This document shows positions 18,482-26,619 of a DNA stretch of 64,000 nucleotides, in pieces. A model generated the notes under the pieces. The model was not told the origin of the DNA and ran no database searches. It saw only the letters and a list, made by a program, of their open reading frames with translations. Made by a program: the position numbers and the translations under genes. Origin of the DNA: Betaproteobacteria bacterium (GTDB lineage Bacteria > Pseudomonadota > Gammaproteobacteria > Burkholderiales > Casimicrobiaceae). Position 1 is the first letter of the stretch; each line of letters starts with the position of its first letter. The stretch is taken from positions 1 to 64,000 of the forward strand of contig JADJWJ010000006.1 of assembly GCA_016716425.1 (NCBI GenBank), given 5' to 3'.

Positions 18482-19536
18482 TGGAGCTGCGCGAAAAACC
18501 GACGATCGCGGTCACGTCCGGCGAGCCCGCCGGCATCGGACCGGAGCTCGTGGCAATGCTGGCGATACGCCACGCGCAGCAGCCGTTCGCGGCGCGGCTC
18601 GTCGTCCTCGGCGACCGCGTGCTGCTCGCCGAGCGCGCGGCGCGGATCGGCGCGTCCCCGCGCTACGCCGAATACGATCCCGCGTCGTTCGCGCCGGCCG
18701 GCGGGGTGGTCGAGGTGTGGCACCAGCCGGTCGCCGCCCCGGTCGCGCCGGGTCGCCTCGACCCGACGAACGCGCACGGCGTGATGACGATGCTGCAGCA
18801 CGCGGTCGACGGCTGCGCCACGGGCGCGTTCGCCGCGCTGGTGACCGCACCCGTGCAGAAGAGCGTGATGATGGACGCGGGCATCCCGTTCCCCGGCCAC
18901 ACGGAATTCCTCGCCGCACGCACGCACACGCCGCGCGTCGTCATGCTGCTCGTCGGCGGCCCGCGCGACGCGCCGCTGCGCGTGGCGCTCGCGACGACAC
19001 ACCTGCCGCTAGCTGCCGTCCCGGCGGCGGTGACGCGCGACGTCGTCCGCGAGACGCTCGTGATCCTCGCGACCGAGTTGCGCACGAAGTTCGGCATCGC
19101 TCGGCCGCGCATCGCGGTCTGCGGCCTCAATCCGCACGCCGGGGAGGGCGGGCACGTCGGGCGGGAGGAGATCGACGCCATCGCGCCGGCCATTGCCGAC
19201 GTCGCGCGGGAAGACATCGCGGACCTCGCCGGGCCGCTGCCCGCCGACACGGTGTTCGTGCCCGGGCACGCGCGCCAGTACGACGCGATCCTCGCGATGT
19301 ACCACGACCAGGGTCTGCCGGCGCTCAAGGCGGCGAGCTTCGGGCTGGGCATCAACGTGACGCTCGGACTTCCGTTCCCGCGCACGTCGGTCGACCACGG
19401 AACGGCGCTCGACCTCGCGCGCGACCCCGCGCTCGCGCGGACGGCGGACGCCGGCAGCCTGATCGCCGCGACGGACTTGGCCATCGACCTCGTGCAACGC
19501 ATCCTGGACGCCGGCCGGGAAACGGCCGGGGCCTGA
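18481..19536 (+). CDS. pdxA: 4-hydroxythreonine-4-phosphate dehydrogenase
   Basis: 351 residues, normal for PdxA, the NAD-dependent metal enzyme that oxidises 4-phosphohydroxy-L-threonine in pyridoxal phosphate synthesis. It carries the family start SGEPAGIGPEL, metal-binding histidines in FPGHTEFLA, NPHAGEGG and YHDQGLP, and the C-terminal RTSVDHGTALDLA. The directly following rsmA, the classical neighbour, supports true PdxA over the PdxA2 group that acts on sugar-acid phosphates. In most relatives surA lies immediately upstream; here a GH31 gene does, with a 1-base start/stop overlap. Confidence 0.92.
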   Translation: MELREKPTIAVTSGEPAGIGPELVAMLAIRHAQQPFAARLVVLGDRVLLAERAARIGASPRYAEYDPASFAPAGGVVEVWHQPVAAPVAPGRLDPTNAHGVMTMLQHAVDGCATGAFAALVTAPVQKSVMMDAGIPFPGHTEFLAARTHTPRVVMLLVGGPRDAPLRVALATTHLPLAAVPAAVTRDVVRETLVILATELRTKFGIARPRIAVCGLNPHAGEGGHVGREEIDAIAPAIADVAREDIADLAGPLPADTVFVPGHARQYDAILAMYHDQGLPALKAASFGLGINVTLGLPFPRTSVDHGTALDLARDPALARTADAGSLIAATDLAIDLVQRILDAGRETAGA

Positions 19537-19540
19537 TTCC

Positions 19541-20311
19541 TTGCACGTCCCCCGCCGCCGGTTCGGCCAGAATTTTCTCGCCGATCCGCACTACGTCGCG
19601 CGCATCGTCGACGCGGTCGCACCGCAGCCCGGCGACAACCTGGTCGAGATCGGACCCGGCCTCGCGGCGCTGACCGGCGGGCTCGTGGCTCGCGCCGGAC
19701 ACATCACGGCCATCGAGATCGACCGCGACCTCGCGGCCCGGCTGCGCACCGCATTCACGCCCGCACAGCTCGCGCTGCACGAGGCCGACGCGCTCGAATT
19801 CGACTTTGCACAACTGGGCCCAGAACTGCGCGTCGTCGGCAACCTGCCGTACAACATCAGCTCGCCGCTCCTGTTCCATTTGGCCGCGCACGACGCGCTG
19901 CTGCGCGACCTGCACGTGATGCTGCAGAAGGAAGTGGTCGCGCGGATGACCGCCGCGCCGGGCACGGCCGACTACGGCCGGCTCACCGTGATGCTGCAGG
20001 CGAAGTTCCGGATCGCACGCCTGTTCGTCGTGCCGCCCGGCGCGTTCCGGCCCGCGCCCAAGGTGGAGTCGGCGGTCGCGCGGCTCGTGCCGCTGCACGG
20101 CGAGAAGCCGGCGATCGCGGACGAGGGGCTCTTCGCGCGCATCGTGGCCGCCGCGTTCGCGCAGCGGCGCAAGACGCTGCGCAACGCGCTGTCGGCGGTG
20201 TGCACGGCGGAATCGCTCGAAGCCGCGGGCATCGATCCGGGCGCGCGGGGAGAGACGCTCGCCGTCGCGGATTTCGTGCGCCTCGCGAATCGCGTGGCTC
20301 CTCTCCGCTGA
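19541..20311 (+). CDS. rsmA: 16S rRNA (adenine1518/1519-N6)-dimethyltransferase
   Basis: 256 residues. The start RRRFGQNFLADPHYVARIV, the SAM motif EIGPGLAALT and the catalytic NLPYNIS are diagnostic of RsmA/KsgA, which dimethylates two adenines in helix 45 of 16S rRNA. A TTG start at 19541, four bases after the pdxA stop, gives the family's usual N-terminus; no ATG is available. It is co-transcribed with pdxA and is the last gene of the operon. Confidence 0.94.
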   Translation: MHVPRRRFGQNFLADPHYVARIVDAVAPQPGDNLVEIGPGLAALTGGLVARAGHITAIEIDRDLAARLRTAFTPAQLALHEADALEFDFAQLGPELRVVGNLPYNISSPLLFHLAAHDALLRDLHVMLQKEVVARMTAAPGTADYGRLTVMLQAKFRIARLFVVPPGAFRPAPKVESAVARLVPLHGEKPAIADEGLFARIVAAAFAQRRKTLRNALSAVCTAESLEAAGIDPGARGETLAVADFVRLANRVAPLR

Positions 20312-20372
20312 TCGTTTCCGACAGGAGCGATTACGGCCGCACAGTGTCGGATCGGGGACATCGTTTACGTCC

Positions 20373-20400
20373 CGTCGTCCCCGCGAAAGCGGGAACGACG
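20373..20400. repeat. Short extragenic palindrome between rsmA and yggU
   Basis: CGTCGTCCCCGCGAAAGCGGGAACGACG folds into a near-perfect hairpin with a GAAA loop, between the convergent rsmA and yggU genes. It belongs to the same core family as the other CCCCGC...GCGGGG repeats and could terminate transcription from either side. Confidence 0.7.
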
Positions 20401-20428
20401 ATGTGTTTGCCATGCGCCTCGGCAAGGC

Positions 20429-20743
20429 TCAGTGCGGCGCTTCCCAGTCGCGGTCCGGCCGGTGCACGGGCGCGTCGACGCGCACGACCTTCTGCCGCGA
20501 CGTCTCGCCGCGGACGAGGCTGACGCTGCGCAGCGGCACGCCGAAGGCGTCGGCCAGGAAGCGCAGCAACTCCGCATTCGCCTTGCCGTCGACCGGCGGC
20601 GCCGCGAGGCGGACCTTGAGCCGCTGCTGGGTCCCCTCGCCGTGCGTGCCGTCGACCGCGGTGCGCTTCGCCCCCGGCTGCACGTGCAGCGCCAGCACCA
20701 GCACGCCGCCCTCCTCGCGCCGCCACGGCGCTGCGCCGGTCAT
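20429..20743 (-). CDS. yggU: DUF167/UPF0235 family protein (YggU)
   Basis: 104 residues matching the YggU fold: VLVLALHVQPGAKRTAV, RLKVRLAAPPVDGKANAELLRFLADAFGV and the VRGETSRQKVV motif. The function is unknown; the gene travels with yggT, proC and yggS in many proteobacteria, as here. ATG 20743 overlaps the stop of a short upstream frame (ATGA). Confidence 0.85.
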   Translation of the reverse strand: MTGAAPWRREEGGVLVLALHVQPGAKRTAVDGTHGEGTQQRLKVRLAAPPVDGKANAELLRFLADAFGVPLRSVSLVRGETSRQKVVRVDAPVHRPDRDWEAPH

Positions 20744-20937
20744 CGCCCGCCGATCGTCCGCTTGCGCAGGGCCTCGACCTCGATCAGTAGCCGACCGCGC
20801 CGGCGAGCGTCTGCGTGAGCTTCGGCGCGGCGCGGCGCAGCAGTTCCGGCGCCTCGCGGCTCTTGCCTGGCATCCCTTTGCCGCATTCCGTGGCGTATCG
20901 CGCGTGGGGACTTCGGAGAATCGGGATGCAGTGTCAT
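20740..20937 (-). CDS. Small uncertain ORF between yggT and yggU
   Basis: A 65-codon frame starting MTLHPDSPKS has a GAGGG site upstream and ends IEVEALRKRTIGGR with an ATGA overlap into yggU, which favours a real gene. Its middle is arginine-rich in this frame, while the adjacent frame reads more naturally (GKSREAPELLRRAAPK), so two compensating frame errors may be present. I do not recognise it. It fills a gap between two genes usually adjacent. Confidence 0.3.
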   Translation of the reverse strand: MTLHPDSPKSPRAIRHGMRQRDARQEPRGAGTAAPRRAEAHADARRRGRLLIEVEALRKRTIGGR

Positions 20938-20996
20938 TGCAGGCTTGCCCTCGGCCGCCCGGACGCGCACGGCTACGCCGCACGCTGCTCCCCCGA

Positions 20997-21584
20997 TCAG
21001 CGGCCGAGGAACAGCCCCGTCAGCGCGCCCTCGAGCCACGGCACCGCCGTCATCTGCACGAGTTGCGCGACCACGATGACGACGAGCGGCGACAGGTCGA
21101 GCACGCCGCCGATCGGCGGCAGCACCTTGCGGATCGGCCGCAGGAACGGGAACGTCAGCGCGTTGAGCAGGCCCGACAGCGGACCGTCGGGCGCGACCCA
21201 CGACAGGATCGCCTGCGCAATCACGACGACGATGAGCAGCCACAGCGCCGCCTTGACCAGCGCGACCAGCGTCGCGGCGAGCAGGAAGGGAATTCCCGCG
21301 CCCGCCAGGCCGAAGCCGCCGAACACCAGCGCGTACGCGAGCAGCCACAGGAACTGGAAGACGTACGTCGCGAGGAGCGACGCCCAGTCGGTGCCCTTCC
21401 AGCCCGGGAGCACGCGGCGCAGCGGCTTCACGATCCAGTCGGTCAGCGCGACGACCGCCTGCCCGAGCGGATTGCGGAACGGCGCGCGCAGCCACTGCAT
21501 GACGAAGCGCAGCAGCAGCGCGTACGTGAAGAGCCCGAACACGACGTCGAGCAGATAGCGGATCGCCTGGTCGGCCATGGTCAT
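20997..21584 (-). CDS. yggT: YggT-family membrane protein
   Basis: 195 residues with two YggT repeats (about 10-75 and 105-185), each a hydrophobic hairpin ending in the conserved PxLRPIRxxLP-like motif (WIVKPLRRVLPG, PFLRPIRKVLPP). This is an inner-membrane protein, linked in other bacteria to osmotic tolerance and cell-division-associated membrane organisation. It sits 3 nt after the proC stop in the proC-yggT-yggU order. MADQAI at 21578 is an equally good start. Confidence 0.87.
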   Translation of the reverse strand: MTMADQAIRYLLDVVFGLFTYALLLRFVMQWLRAPFRNPLGQAVVALTDWIVKPLRRVLPGWKGTDWASLLATYVFQFLWLLAYALVFGGFGLAGAGIPFLLAATLVALVKAALWLLIVVVIAQAILSWVAPDGPLSGLLNALTFPFLRPIRKVLPPIGGVLDLSPLVVIVVAQLVQMTAVPWLEGALTGLFLGR

Positions 21585-21587
21585 CGC

Positions 21588-22412
21588 CTACGGCTCGCGT
21601 CCGAACTCGTCGCCCATCTCGCGCGCGCGCTCGGCCGCCGCCTGCACGGCCGCGACGAACTTCGCCTTCACCGCGCCTGCCTCGAGCACCGCCAGCGCGC
21701 GCTCGGTCGTGCCGCCCTTCGACGTCACCTGCGCGCGCAAGACGTGCGGAGCGAGGTCCGACGCCTGCGCGAGCTTCACCGCGCCGGCGAACGTCGCGTA
21801 CGCGAGCAGGCGCGCGTCGGCGTGCGCGAAGCCCATCGCTTGCGCAGCCTCCTCCAGTCCCTCGAGGAAGTAGAACACGTAGGCCGGTCCGCTGCCGGAC
21901 ACGCCGGTCACCACGTCGAGCAGGTCCTCGCGCTCGACCCAGAGCACCGCGCCCGCCGCCTCCAGCACGCGCGTCGCGAGCCGGCGGCTGCCGTCGGTGA
22001 CGTCCGCCGTCGCGTAGACGCCGCTGATGCCGGCGCCGATCAGCGCGGGCGTGTTGGGCATCGCGCGCACGATGCGGGTGTAACCCCCGAGCCAGCGGGC
22101 GAGGTCCGCGATCCGCGTGCCCGCGGCGATCGACAGCACGACCGGCACGTCGGCCACGCCCGGGGCGAGCGCCATCGCCGCCGCGCGCATCTGCTGCGGC
22201 TTCACCGCCATGACCACGAGGTCGGCCCCGGCGACCGCACCTTCGGTCGGCTCGCCGAAAATGCCGATACCGGGAAAGCGCCCGGTGAGCCGGTCCTGCT
22301 GCGCCGGCAGCGGCTCGACCACGCGGAAGTCGCGCGGGTCGGCGCCCTTCGCGACGAGGCCGCCGATGAGGGCGGTGGCCATGTTGCCGCCGCCGACGAA
22401 TGCGATGTTCAT
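21588..22412 (-). CDS. proC: Pyrroline-5-carboxylate reductase
   Basis: 274 residues. The NAD(P)H-binding start IAFVGGGNMATALIGGL, the VRAMPNTPALIGAG motif and the P5CR signature GVSGSGPAYVFYFLEGLEEAA are all present. It catalyses the last step of proline synthesis in the cytoplasm. It follows yggS by 19 nt on the same strand and probably shares its promoter. Confidence 0.93.
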   Translation of the reverse strand: MNIAFVGGGNMATALIGGLVAKGADPRDFRVVEPLPAQQDRLTGRFPGIGIFGEPTEGAVAGADLVVMAVKPQQMRAAAMALAPGVADVPVVLSIAAGTRIADLARWLGGYTRIVRAMPNTPALIGAGISGVYATADVTDGSRRLATRVLEAAGAVLWVEREDLLDVVTGVSGSGPAYVFYFLEGLEEAAQAMGFAHADARLLAYATFAGAVKLAQASDLAPHVLRAQVTSKGGTTERALAVLEAGAVKAKFVAAVQAAAERAREMGDEFGREP

Positions 22413-22431
22413 GCGTCACCCGCCAGAGTCG

Positions 22432-23118
22432 TCATTGGCGCTCGCCGAAGATCGCCGTGCCGACGCGCACCTGCGTGGCGCCCTCGGCGATGGCCGCCTC
22501 GAGGTCGGCCGACATGCCCATCGACAGCGTGTCGAGCGGGAGCCCGGTCGCGCGCAACGCGTCGAAGCATTCGCGCAGCGCGCGGAACTGCGCCCGCTGT
22601 TGCCGCACGTCGGGCGTCGGCGCCGGAATGCCCATCACGCCGCGCAGGCGCACCCGGGGCAGCGCCGCGATTGCCGCGGCGAGCGCCGGCGCCTCCGCGG
22701 GCGGCACGCCGCCCTTGGTCGCCTCGCCGCTCACGTTGACCTCGATGCACACGCAGAGCGCGGGCATGCCCTCCGGCCGCTGCGCCGCCAGCCGCTGCGC
22801 GATCTTCAGGCGGTCCACGCTCTCCACCCAGTCGAACACCGCCGCGGCCAGCGCGGTCTTGTTGCTCTGGAGCGGCCCGATCATGCGCCACTCTACGCCC
22901 GGCAGGTCCGCGAGCGCCGCCCGCTTCGCCGCGGCTTCCTGCACGTAGTTCTCGCCGAAGGCGCGCTGGCCGAGCGCGTGGACCGCGCGCACGGCCTCCG
23001 CCGGAAACGTCTTGCTCACCGCGAGCAGGCGCACCGAGCCGGGCGCGCGGCCCGCCGCACGCTCCGCGGTGTCGATGCGGCGCAACACGTCTTGCCACGC
23101 CTTCTCGTAGTGGCTCAT
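22432..23118 (-). CDS. yggS: YggS-family pyridoxal phosphate homeostasis protein
   Basis: 228 residues. The PLP-binding lysine lies in LLAVSKTFPAEAVR; FGENYVQEA, EWRMIGPLQSNK and LSMGMSADLEAAI are the conserved blocks of this alanine-racemase-fold protein, which keeps PLP in balance and has no known enzymatic activity. It is the first gene of the yggS-proC-yggT-yggU run and divergent from pilT, the usual betaproteobacterial arrangement. Confidence 0.92.
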   Translation of the reverse strand: MSHYEKAWQDVLRRIDTAERAAGRAPGSVRLLAVSKTFPAEAVRAVHALGQRAFGENYVQEAAAKRAALADLPGVEWRMIGPLQSNKTALAAAVFDWVESVDRLKIAQRLAAQRPEGMPALCVCIEVNVSGEATKGGVPPAEAPALAAAIAALPRVRLRGVMGIPAPTPDVRQQRAQFRALRECFDALRATGLPLDTLSMGMSADLEAAIAEGATQVRVGTAIFGERQ

Positions 23119-23121
23119 AAT
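23116..23121 (+). promoter_or_regulatory. Possible -10 box for pilT, overlapping the yggS start codon
   Basis: CATAAT in GCTCATAATCG lies about 87 bp upstream of pilT and includes the yggS start codon on the other strand. The context resembles the GCTATAATCG boxes elsewhere. No clear -35 is visible. Confidence 0.35.
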
Positions 23122-23200
23122 CGTTTGAAGTCAGCGGAATTCGCGTCGATGGCACGCGATTTGCATGCGACTACAGGTCGGCATGTCCGCCGTCGCGAGG

Positions 23201-23206
23201 ATTATA
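23201..23206 (-). promoter_or_regulatory. Possible -10 box for yggS, overlapping the pilT ribosome site
   Basis: On the minus strand CTATAATCC gives a perfect TATAAT 83 bp upstream of the yggS ATG. It touches the pilT start region (GAGGATTATAG then ATG), so the two divergent transcripts would overlap at their 5' ends. Confidence 0.45.
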
Positions 23207-23207
23207 G

Positions 23208-24254
23208 ATGGACATTACCGAGCTTCTCGCCTTCGCGGTCAAGAACAAGGCCTCGGACCTGCACCTTTCGGCCGGCCTGCCGCCGATGATCCGCGTCCAC
23301 GGCGACATCCGGCGCATCAACCTGCCGCCGATGGAGCACGAGGACGTCCACGCCATGGTGTACGACATCATGAGCGACGCGCAGCGGAAGACGTACGAGG
23401 AGAACCTCGAATGCGACTTCAGCTTCGCGGTCCCGAACCTCGCGCGCTTCCGCGTCAACGCGTTCGTCCAGCAGCGCGGCGCCGCGGCCGCGTTCCGGAC
23501 GATTCCCGCGAAGGTGCTGTCGCTCGAGGAACTGAACGCGCCCAAGGTGTTCGCCGAGATGACCAACCGGCCGCGCGGGCTCATCCTGTGCACGGGGCCG
23601 ACGGGCTCGGGCAAGTCGACGACCCTCGCGGCGATGGTCAACCACGTCAACGAGAACGAATACGGCCACGTGCTGACGATCGAGGACCCGATCGAGTTCC
23701 TGCACGAGTCGAAGAAGTGCCTGATCAACCAGCGCGAGGTCGGCCCGCACACGCTGTCGTTCGCCAACGCGCTGCGCAGCGCGCTGCGGGAGGACCCGGA
23801 CTACATCCTGGTCGGCGAGATGCGCGACCTCGAGACGATCCGGCTGGCGCTGACCGCCGCCGAGACCGGCCACCTCGTGTTCGGCACGCTGCACACGAGC
23901 TCGGCGGCCAAGACCATCGACCGCATCATCGACGTGTTCCCGGCGGCGGAGAAGGACATGGTCCGCGCGATGCTGTCGGAGTCGCTGGTGTCGGTGATCT
24001 CGCAGACGCTGCTCAAGACCAAGGACGGCCAGGGCCGGATCGCCGCGCACGAGATCATGATCGGCACGCCCGCCATCCGCAACCTGATCCGCGAGAACAA
24101 GGTCGCGCAGATGTACTCGGCGATCCAGACTTCGCAGTCCGTCGGGATGATGACGCTCGACCAGAACCTGGTCGAGCTCGTCCGGCGCAACATGATCAAC
24201 CTGGCCGAGGCGCGCAACCGCGCGGTCAACAAGGACCTCTTCATGGGCGCGTAG
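23208..24254 (+). CDS. pilT: Type IV pilus retraction ATPase PilT
   Basis: 348 residues, the usual PilT length. Walker A is GPTGSGKST (130-138), with the Asp and His boxes LTIEDPIEFLH and GHLVFGTLHTSSAAKT, and the PilT-specific AIRNLIRENK motif near the C-terminus needed for retraction. It acts as a hexamer at the pilus base in the cytoplasm, driving twitching and DNA uptake. A GAGG ribosome site precedes ATG 23208. Confidence 0.96.
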   Translation: MDITELLAFAVKNKASDLHLSAGLPPMIRVHGDIRRINLPPMEHEDVHAMVYDIMSDAQRKTYEENLECDFSFAVPNLARFRVNAFVQQRGAAAAFRTIPAKVLSLEELNAPKVFAEMTNRPRGLILCTGPTGSGKSTTLAAMVNHVNENEYGHVLTIEDPIEFLHESKKCLINQREVGPHTLSFANALRSALREDPDYILVGEMRDLETIRLALTAAETGHLVFGTLHTSSAAKTIDRIIDVFPAAEKDMVRAMLSESLVSVISQTLLKTKDGQGRIAAHEIMIGTPAIRNLIRENKVAQMYSAIQTSQSVGMMTLDQNLVELVRRNMINLAEARNRAVNKDLFMGA

Positions 24255-24305
24255 CGCCCGGGACCCTCGCCGCCGCCGCCGGCCGCGCCGGCAGGAGCAA
24301 GCCGC

Positions 24306-25466
24306 ATGGAACGCGAACGCGCCACCAAGTTCATCCACGAACTGCTCGACCTCCTCGTCAAGCAGAACGGGTCCGACCTCTTCATCACGGCGAACTTCCC
24401 GCCGGCGATCAAGGTGGACGGCAAGATCACGCCGGTGTCGAAGACGCAGCTGTCGCCGCAGCACACGATCGAACTCGTGCGCAGCGTGATGAACGACAAG
24501 CAGGCCGCCGAGTTCGAGGGCACCAAGGAGTGCAACTTCGCCATCAGCCCGCCCGGGATCGGCCGCTTCCGCGTCAACGCGTTCGTCCAGCAGGGGCGCG
24601 TGGGCATGGTGCTGCGGACCATCACGCTGGACATCCCGAAGTTCGAGGACCTCGGGCTGCCGCCGGTGTTGAAGGACGTGATCATGTCCAAGCGCGGCAT
24701 CATGATGTTCATCGGCGCCACCGGTGCGGGCAAGTCGACGTCCATGGCGTCGCTGCTGGGCTACCGCAACGAGAACAGCTACGGCCACATCATCACGATC
24801 GAGGACCCGATCGAGTTCGTGCACGACCACCACAACTGCATCATCACGCAGCGCGAGGTCGGCGTCGACACCGAGAACTGGGACATCGCGCTGCGCAACT
24901 CGATGCGGCAGGCGCCCGACGTCATCCTGATCGGCGAGGTCCGCGAGCGGCAGACGATGGACTACGCGATCGCGTTCGCCGAGACCGGCCACCTGCTGCT
25001 CGCCACGCTGCACGCGAACAGCACCAACCAGGCGATGGACCGCATCATCAACTTCTTCCCCGAGGAGCGCCGCGCGCAGCTCCTCATGGACCTGTCGCTC
25101 AACGTGCGCGCGTTCGTTGCGCAGCGGCTGATCCCGCGCCGCGACGGCCGCGGCCGCGTGCCCGCGGTCGAGGTGATGCTGAACTCGCCGCTGATCTCCG
25201 ACCTCATCTTCAAGGGCGACGTGTCCGGCATCAAGGACATCATGAAGAAGTCGCGCGAGCTCGGCATGCAGACGTTCGACCAGTCGCTGTTCGACCTGTA
25301 CGAGGCCGGCCTCATCACCTACGAGGACGCGCTGCGCAACGCCGACTCGCTCAACGACCTGCGGCTCGAGATCAAGCTGCACGGCAAGGAGGCGAAGAAC
25401 CGCAACGTCTTCTCCGGCATCGGCAACATGGACATCGTGCCGGAGGCGCAGAACAACACGCTTTGA
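24306..25466 (+). CDS. pilU: PilT-dependent retraction ATPase PilU
   Basis: 386 residues. A PilT-like ATPase with Walker A GATGAGKST and the PilU-specific long C-terminal tail ending in an asparagine-rich NMDIVPEAQNNTL. PilU assists PilT under load and does not work alone. It lies 51 nt after pilT, with AGGAG before ATG 24306. A long perfect inverted repeat follows the stop. Confidence 0.95.
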   Translation: MERERATKFIHELLDLLVKQNGSDLFITANFPPAIKVDGKITPVSKTQLSPQHTIELVRSVMNDKQAAEFEGTKECNFAISPPGIGRFRVNAFVQQGRVGMVLRTITLDIPKFEDLGLPPVLKDVIMSKRGIMMFIGATGAGKSTSMASLLGYRNENSYGHIITIEDPIEFVHDHHNCIITQREVGVDTENWDIALRNSMRQAPDVILIGEVRERQTMDYAIAFAETGHLLLATLHANSTNQAMDRIINFFPEERRAQLLMDLSLNVRAFVAQRLIPRRDGRGRVPAVEVMLNSPLISDLIFKGDVSGIKDIMKKSRELGMQTFDQSLFDLYEAGLITYEDALRNADSLNDLRLEIKLHGKEAKNRNVFSGIGNMDIVPEAQNNTL

Positions 25467-25470
25467 ACGT

Positions 25471-25513
25471 TTGCAGAACGCGCGGAGCGCTGCGCGCCCC
25501 GCGCGTTCTGCAA
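25471..25513 (+). terminator. Perfect 15-bp inverted repeat after pilU
   Basis: TTGCAGAACGCGCGG and its exact complement CCGCGCGTTCTGCAA flank a 13-nt loop, starting 4 nt after the pilU stop. There is no T tract, so termination is likely but not of the classical form. Confidence 0.65.
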
Positions 25514-25532
25514 CCTACCGAGGGTTACGCAA

Positions 25533-25652
25533 GTGCGTGACCAACGCTCCGTCGTCCCCGCGAAAGCGGGGACCCAGTGGCGTACGTGACGCGAGACGCT
25601 GGGTCCCCGCCTTCGCGGGGACGACGTGCGTCTTGCCGATACCGTCGCGCAT
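25533..25652. repeat. Nested-palindrome extragenic element, copy B
   Basis: Outer arms GTGCGTGAC and GTCGCGCAT, with inner arms GTCGTCCCCGCGAAAGCGGGG and GTCCCCGCCTTCGCGGGGAC. Spacer and flanks match copy A (11003-11122) closely, including TCTTGCCG and a shared ATCGGTA/GTCATC end. Confidence 0.75.
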
Positions 25653-26062
25653 ATCGGTAGTCATCAGTCGGTCGTCAGCGCGGAAAGGTCGGGCGCGGCC
25701 CGGCACGTTCCGCGTAGCACGTTCCGCGTAGCACGTTCCAAGAAGCGCGCAGTTCGAGAGGTCGCTTCGCTCCCAGTTCGGTAGCGCGCGCATGCGCGCT
25801 GAATGCCGCGGCGCACGGCATTGTGGTGCGGATAGTCATTGCGGCCCCCAGGCAGCGGTCCGCACGCGCGCCATCGCCGGTACTGCCACCTCTCCCCGTG
25901 CAGCGGGGGCGAGAGCGGGGTTTCGCCGAGCATGCTCGGCGCCGCTCGAGCGGCCATCGCCTGCAGGCGATGGCGCGCCCTGCAAGGGAGGGTCGGGGTG
26001 AGGGGCGCGCGGGGAAGCGCTGTGCTAGGCTAGCCACCCCGCTGCATCGCACCGCTTTGCCC
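25653..26062. other. Non-coding stretch with a 14-bp direct repeat
   Basis: No gene is convincing here. GCACGTTCCGCGTA occurs twice in tandem at 25703 and 25717, with a third partial copy at 25731. Fragments of a CTCTCCCCGTGCAG...GGGGCGAGAG repeat follow at about 25890-25915. The last 40 bp lead into the DUF971 gene. Confidence 0.45.
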
Positions 26063-26449
26063 ATGGCCGGCCCCGACACGCCCATCCCCACCGAAGTCAA
26101 GCTCCACCAGGTTTCGAAGGTCCTCGAGCTCGCTTTCGCCGACGGCCACGCGTTCCGGCTGCCGTACGAATTCCTGCGCGTGTACTCGCCGTCGGCCGAG
26201 GTTCGCGGGCACGGCCCCGGACAGGAGACGCTGCAGGTCGGCAAGCAGGACGTGACGATCGACGAGGTCGAGCCGATCGGCCACTACGCGATCCGCCCGA
26301 AGTTCTCCGACGGCCACGACACCGGCATCTACTCGTGGGAGTACCTGCACGACCTCTGCGTCCGGCAGGACGAACTGTGGCAGGACTACCTCGCCCGCCT
26401 CGCGGAGGCGGGCGCGAGCCGCGAAGCGCCGCCGAAGGGGCGCGCGTGA
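26063..26449 (+). CDS. DUF971 (GBBH-like) domain protein
   Basis: 128 residues of the DUF971 family, a small fold resembling the N-terminal zinc domain of gamma-butyrobetaine hydroxylase. Conserved stretches are VLELAFADGHAFRLPYEFLRVYSPSAEVRG and a C-terminal DGHDTGIYSWEYLHDL. The function is not established; related domains occur with Fe-S carriers and SAM enzymes. It is directly upstream of ubiE in many betaproteobacteria. ATG 26063 is the first start after the repeat region. Confidence 0.85.
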   Translation: MAGPDTPIPTEVKLHQVSKVLELAFADGHAFRLPYEFLRVYSPSAEVRGHGPGQETLQVGKQDVTIDEVEPIGHYAIRPKFSDGHDTGIYSWEYLHDLCVRQDELWQDYLARLAEAGASREAPPKGRA

Positions 26450-26619
26450 ACCGGTGGGCCGCCATTGCGCTGGGCACCGTGTCGCTGATCGCCGCCGTGG
26501 CGCTGTTCCTCTCCGGCAACATGATTCCGGCCGCCGTCGCGCTGGCGTTCAGCGTCGCCTGCGACGTGGTGTTCGTCGTCGCGTCCCGCAGCGCCGCCCC
26601 GGCACGCAAGGAGCCGTAG
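26446..26619 (+). CDS. Small hydrophobic protein between DUF971 and ubiE
   Basis: 57 residues from GTG 26446, overlapping the DUF971 stop (GTGA), and sharing a base with the ubiE start. It has two hydrophobic segments (AIALGTVSLIAAVALFL and AAVALAFSVACDVVFVV) with a short basic tail, so it is likely a two-pass inner-membrane protein. I do not recognise a family. The overlaps on both sides argue that it is translated. Confidence 0.6.
   Translation: MNRWAAIALGTVSLIAAVALFLSGNMIPAAVALAFSVACDVVFVVASRSAAPARKEP

Noticed and set aside
18481..19536. PdxA2-type (sugar-acid phosphate dehydrogenase) reading of pdxA
   Set aside because: The immediate rsmA neighbour and standard length and motifs favour true PdxA, although the upstream sugar cassette made PdxA2 worth considering.
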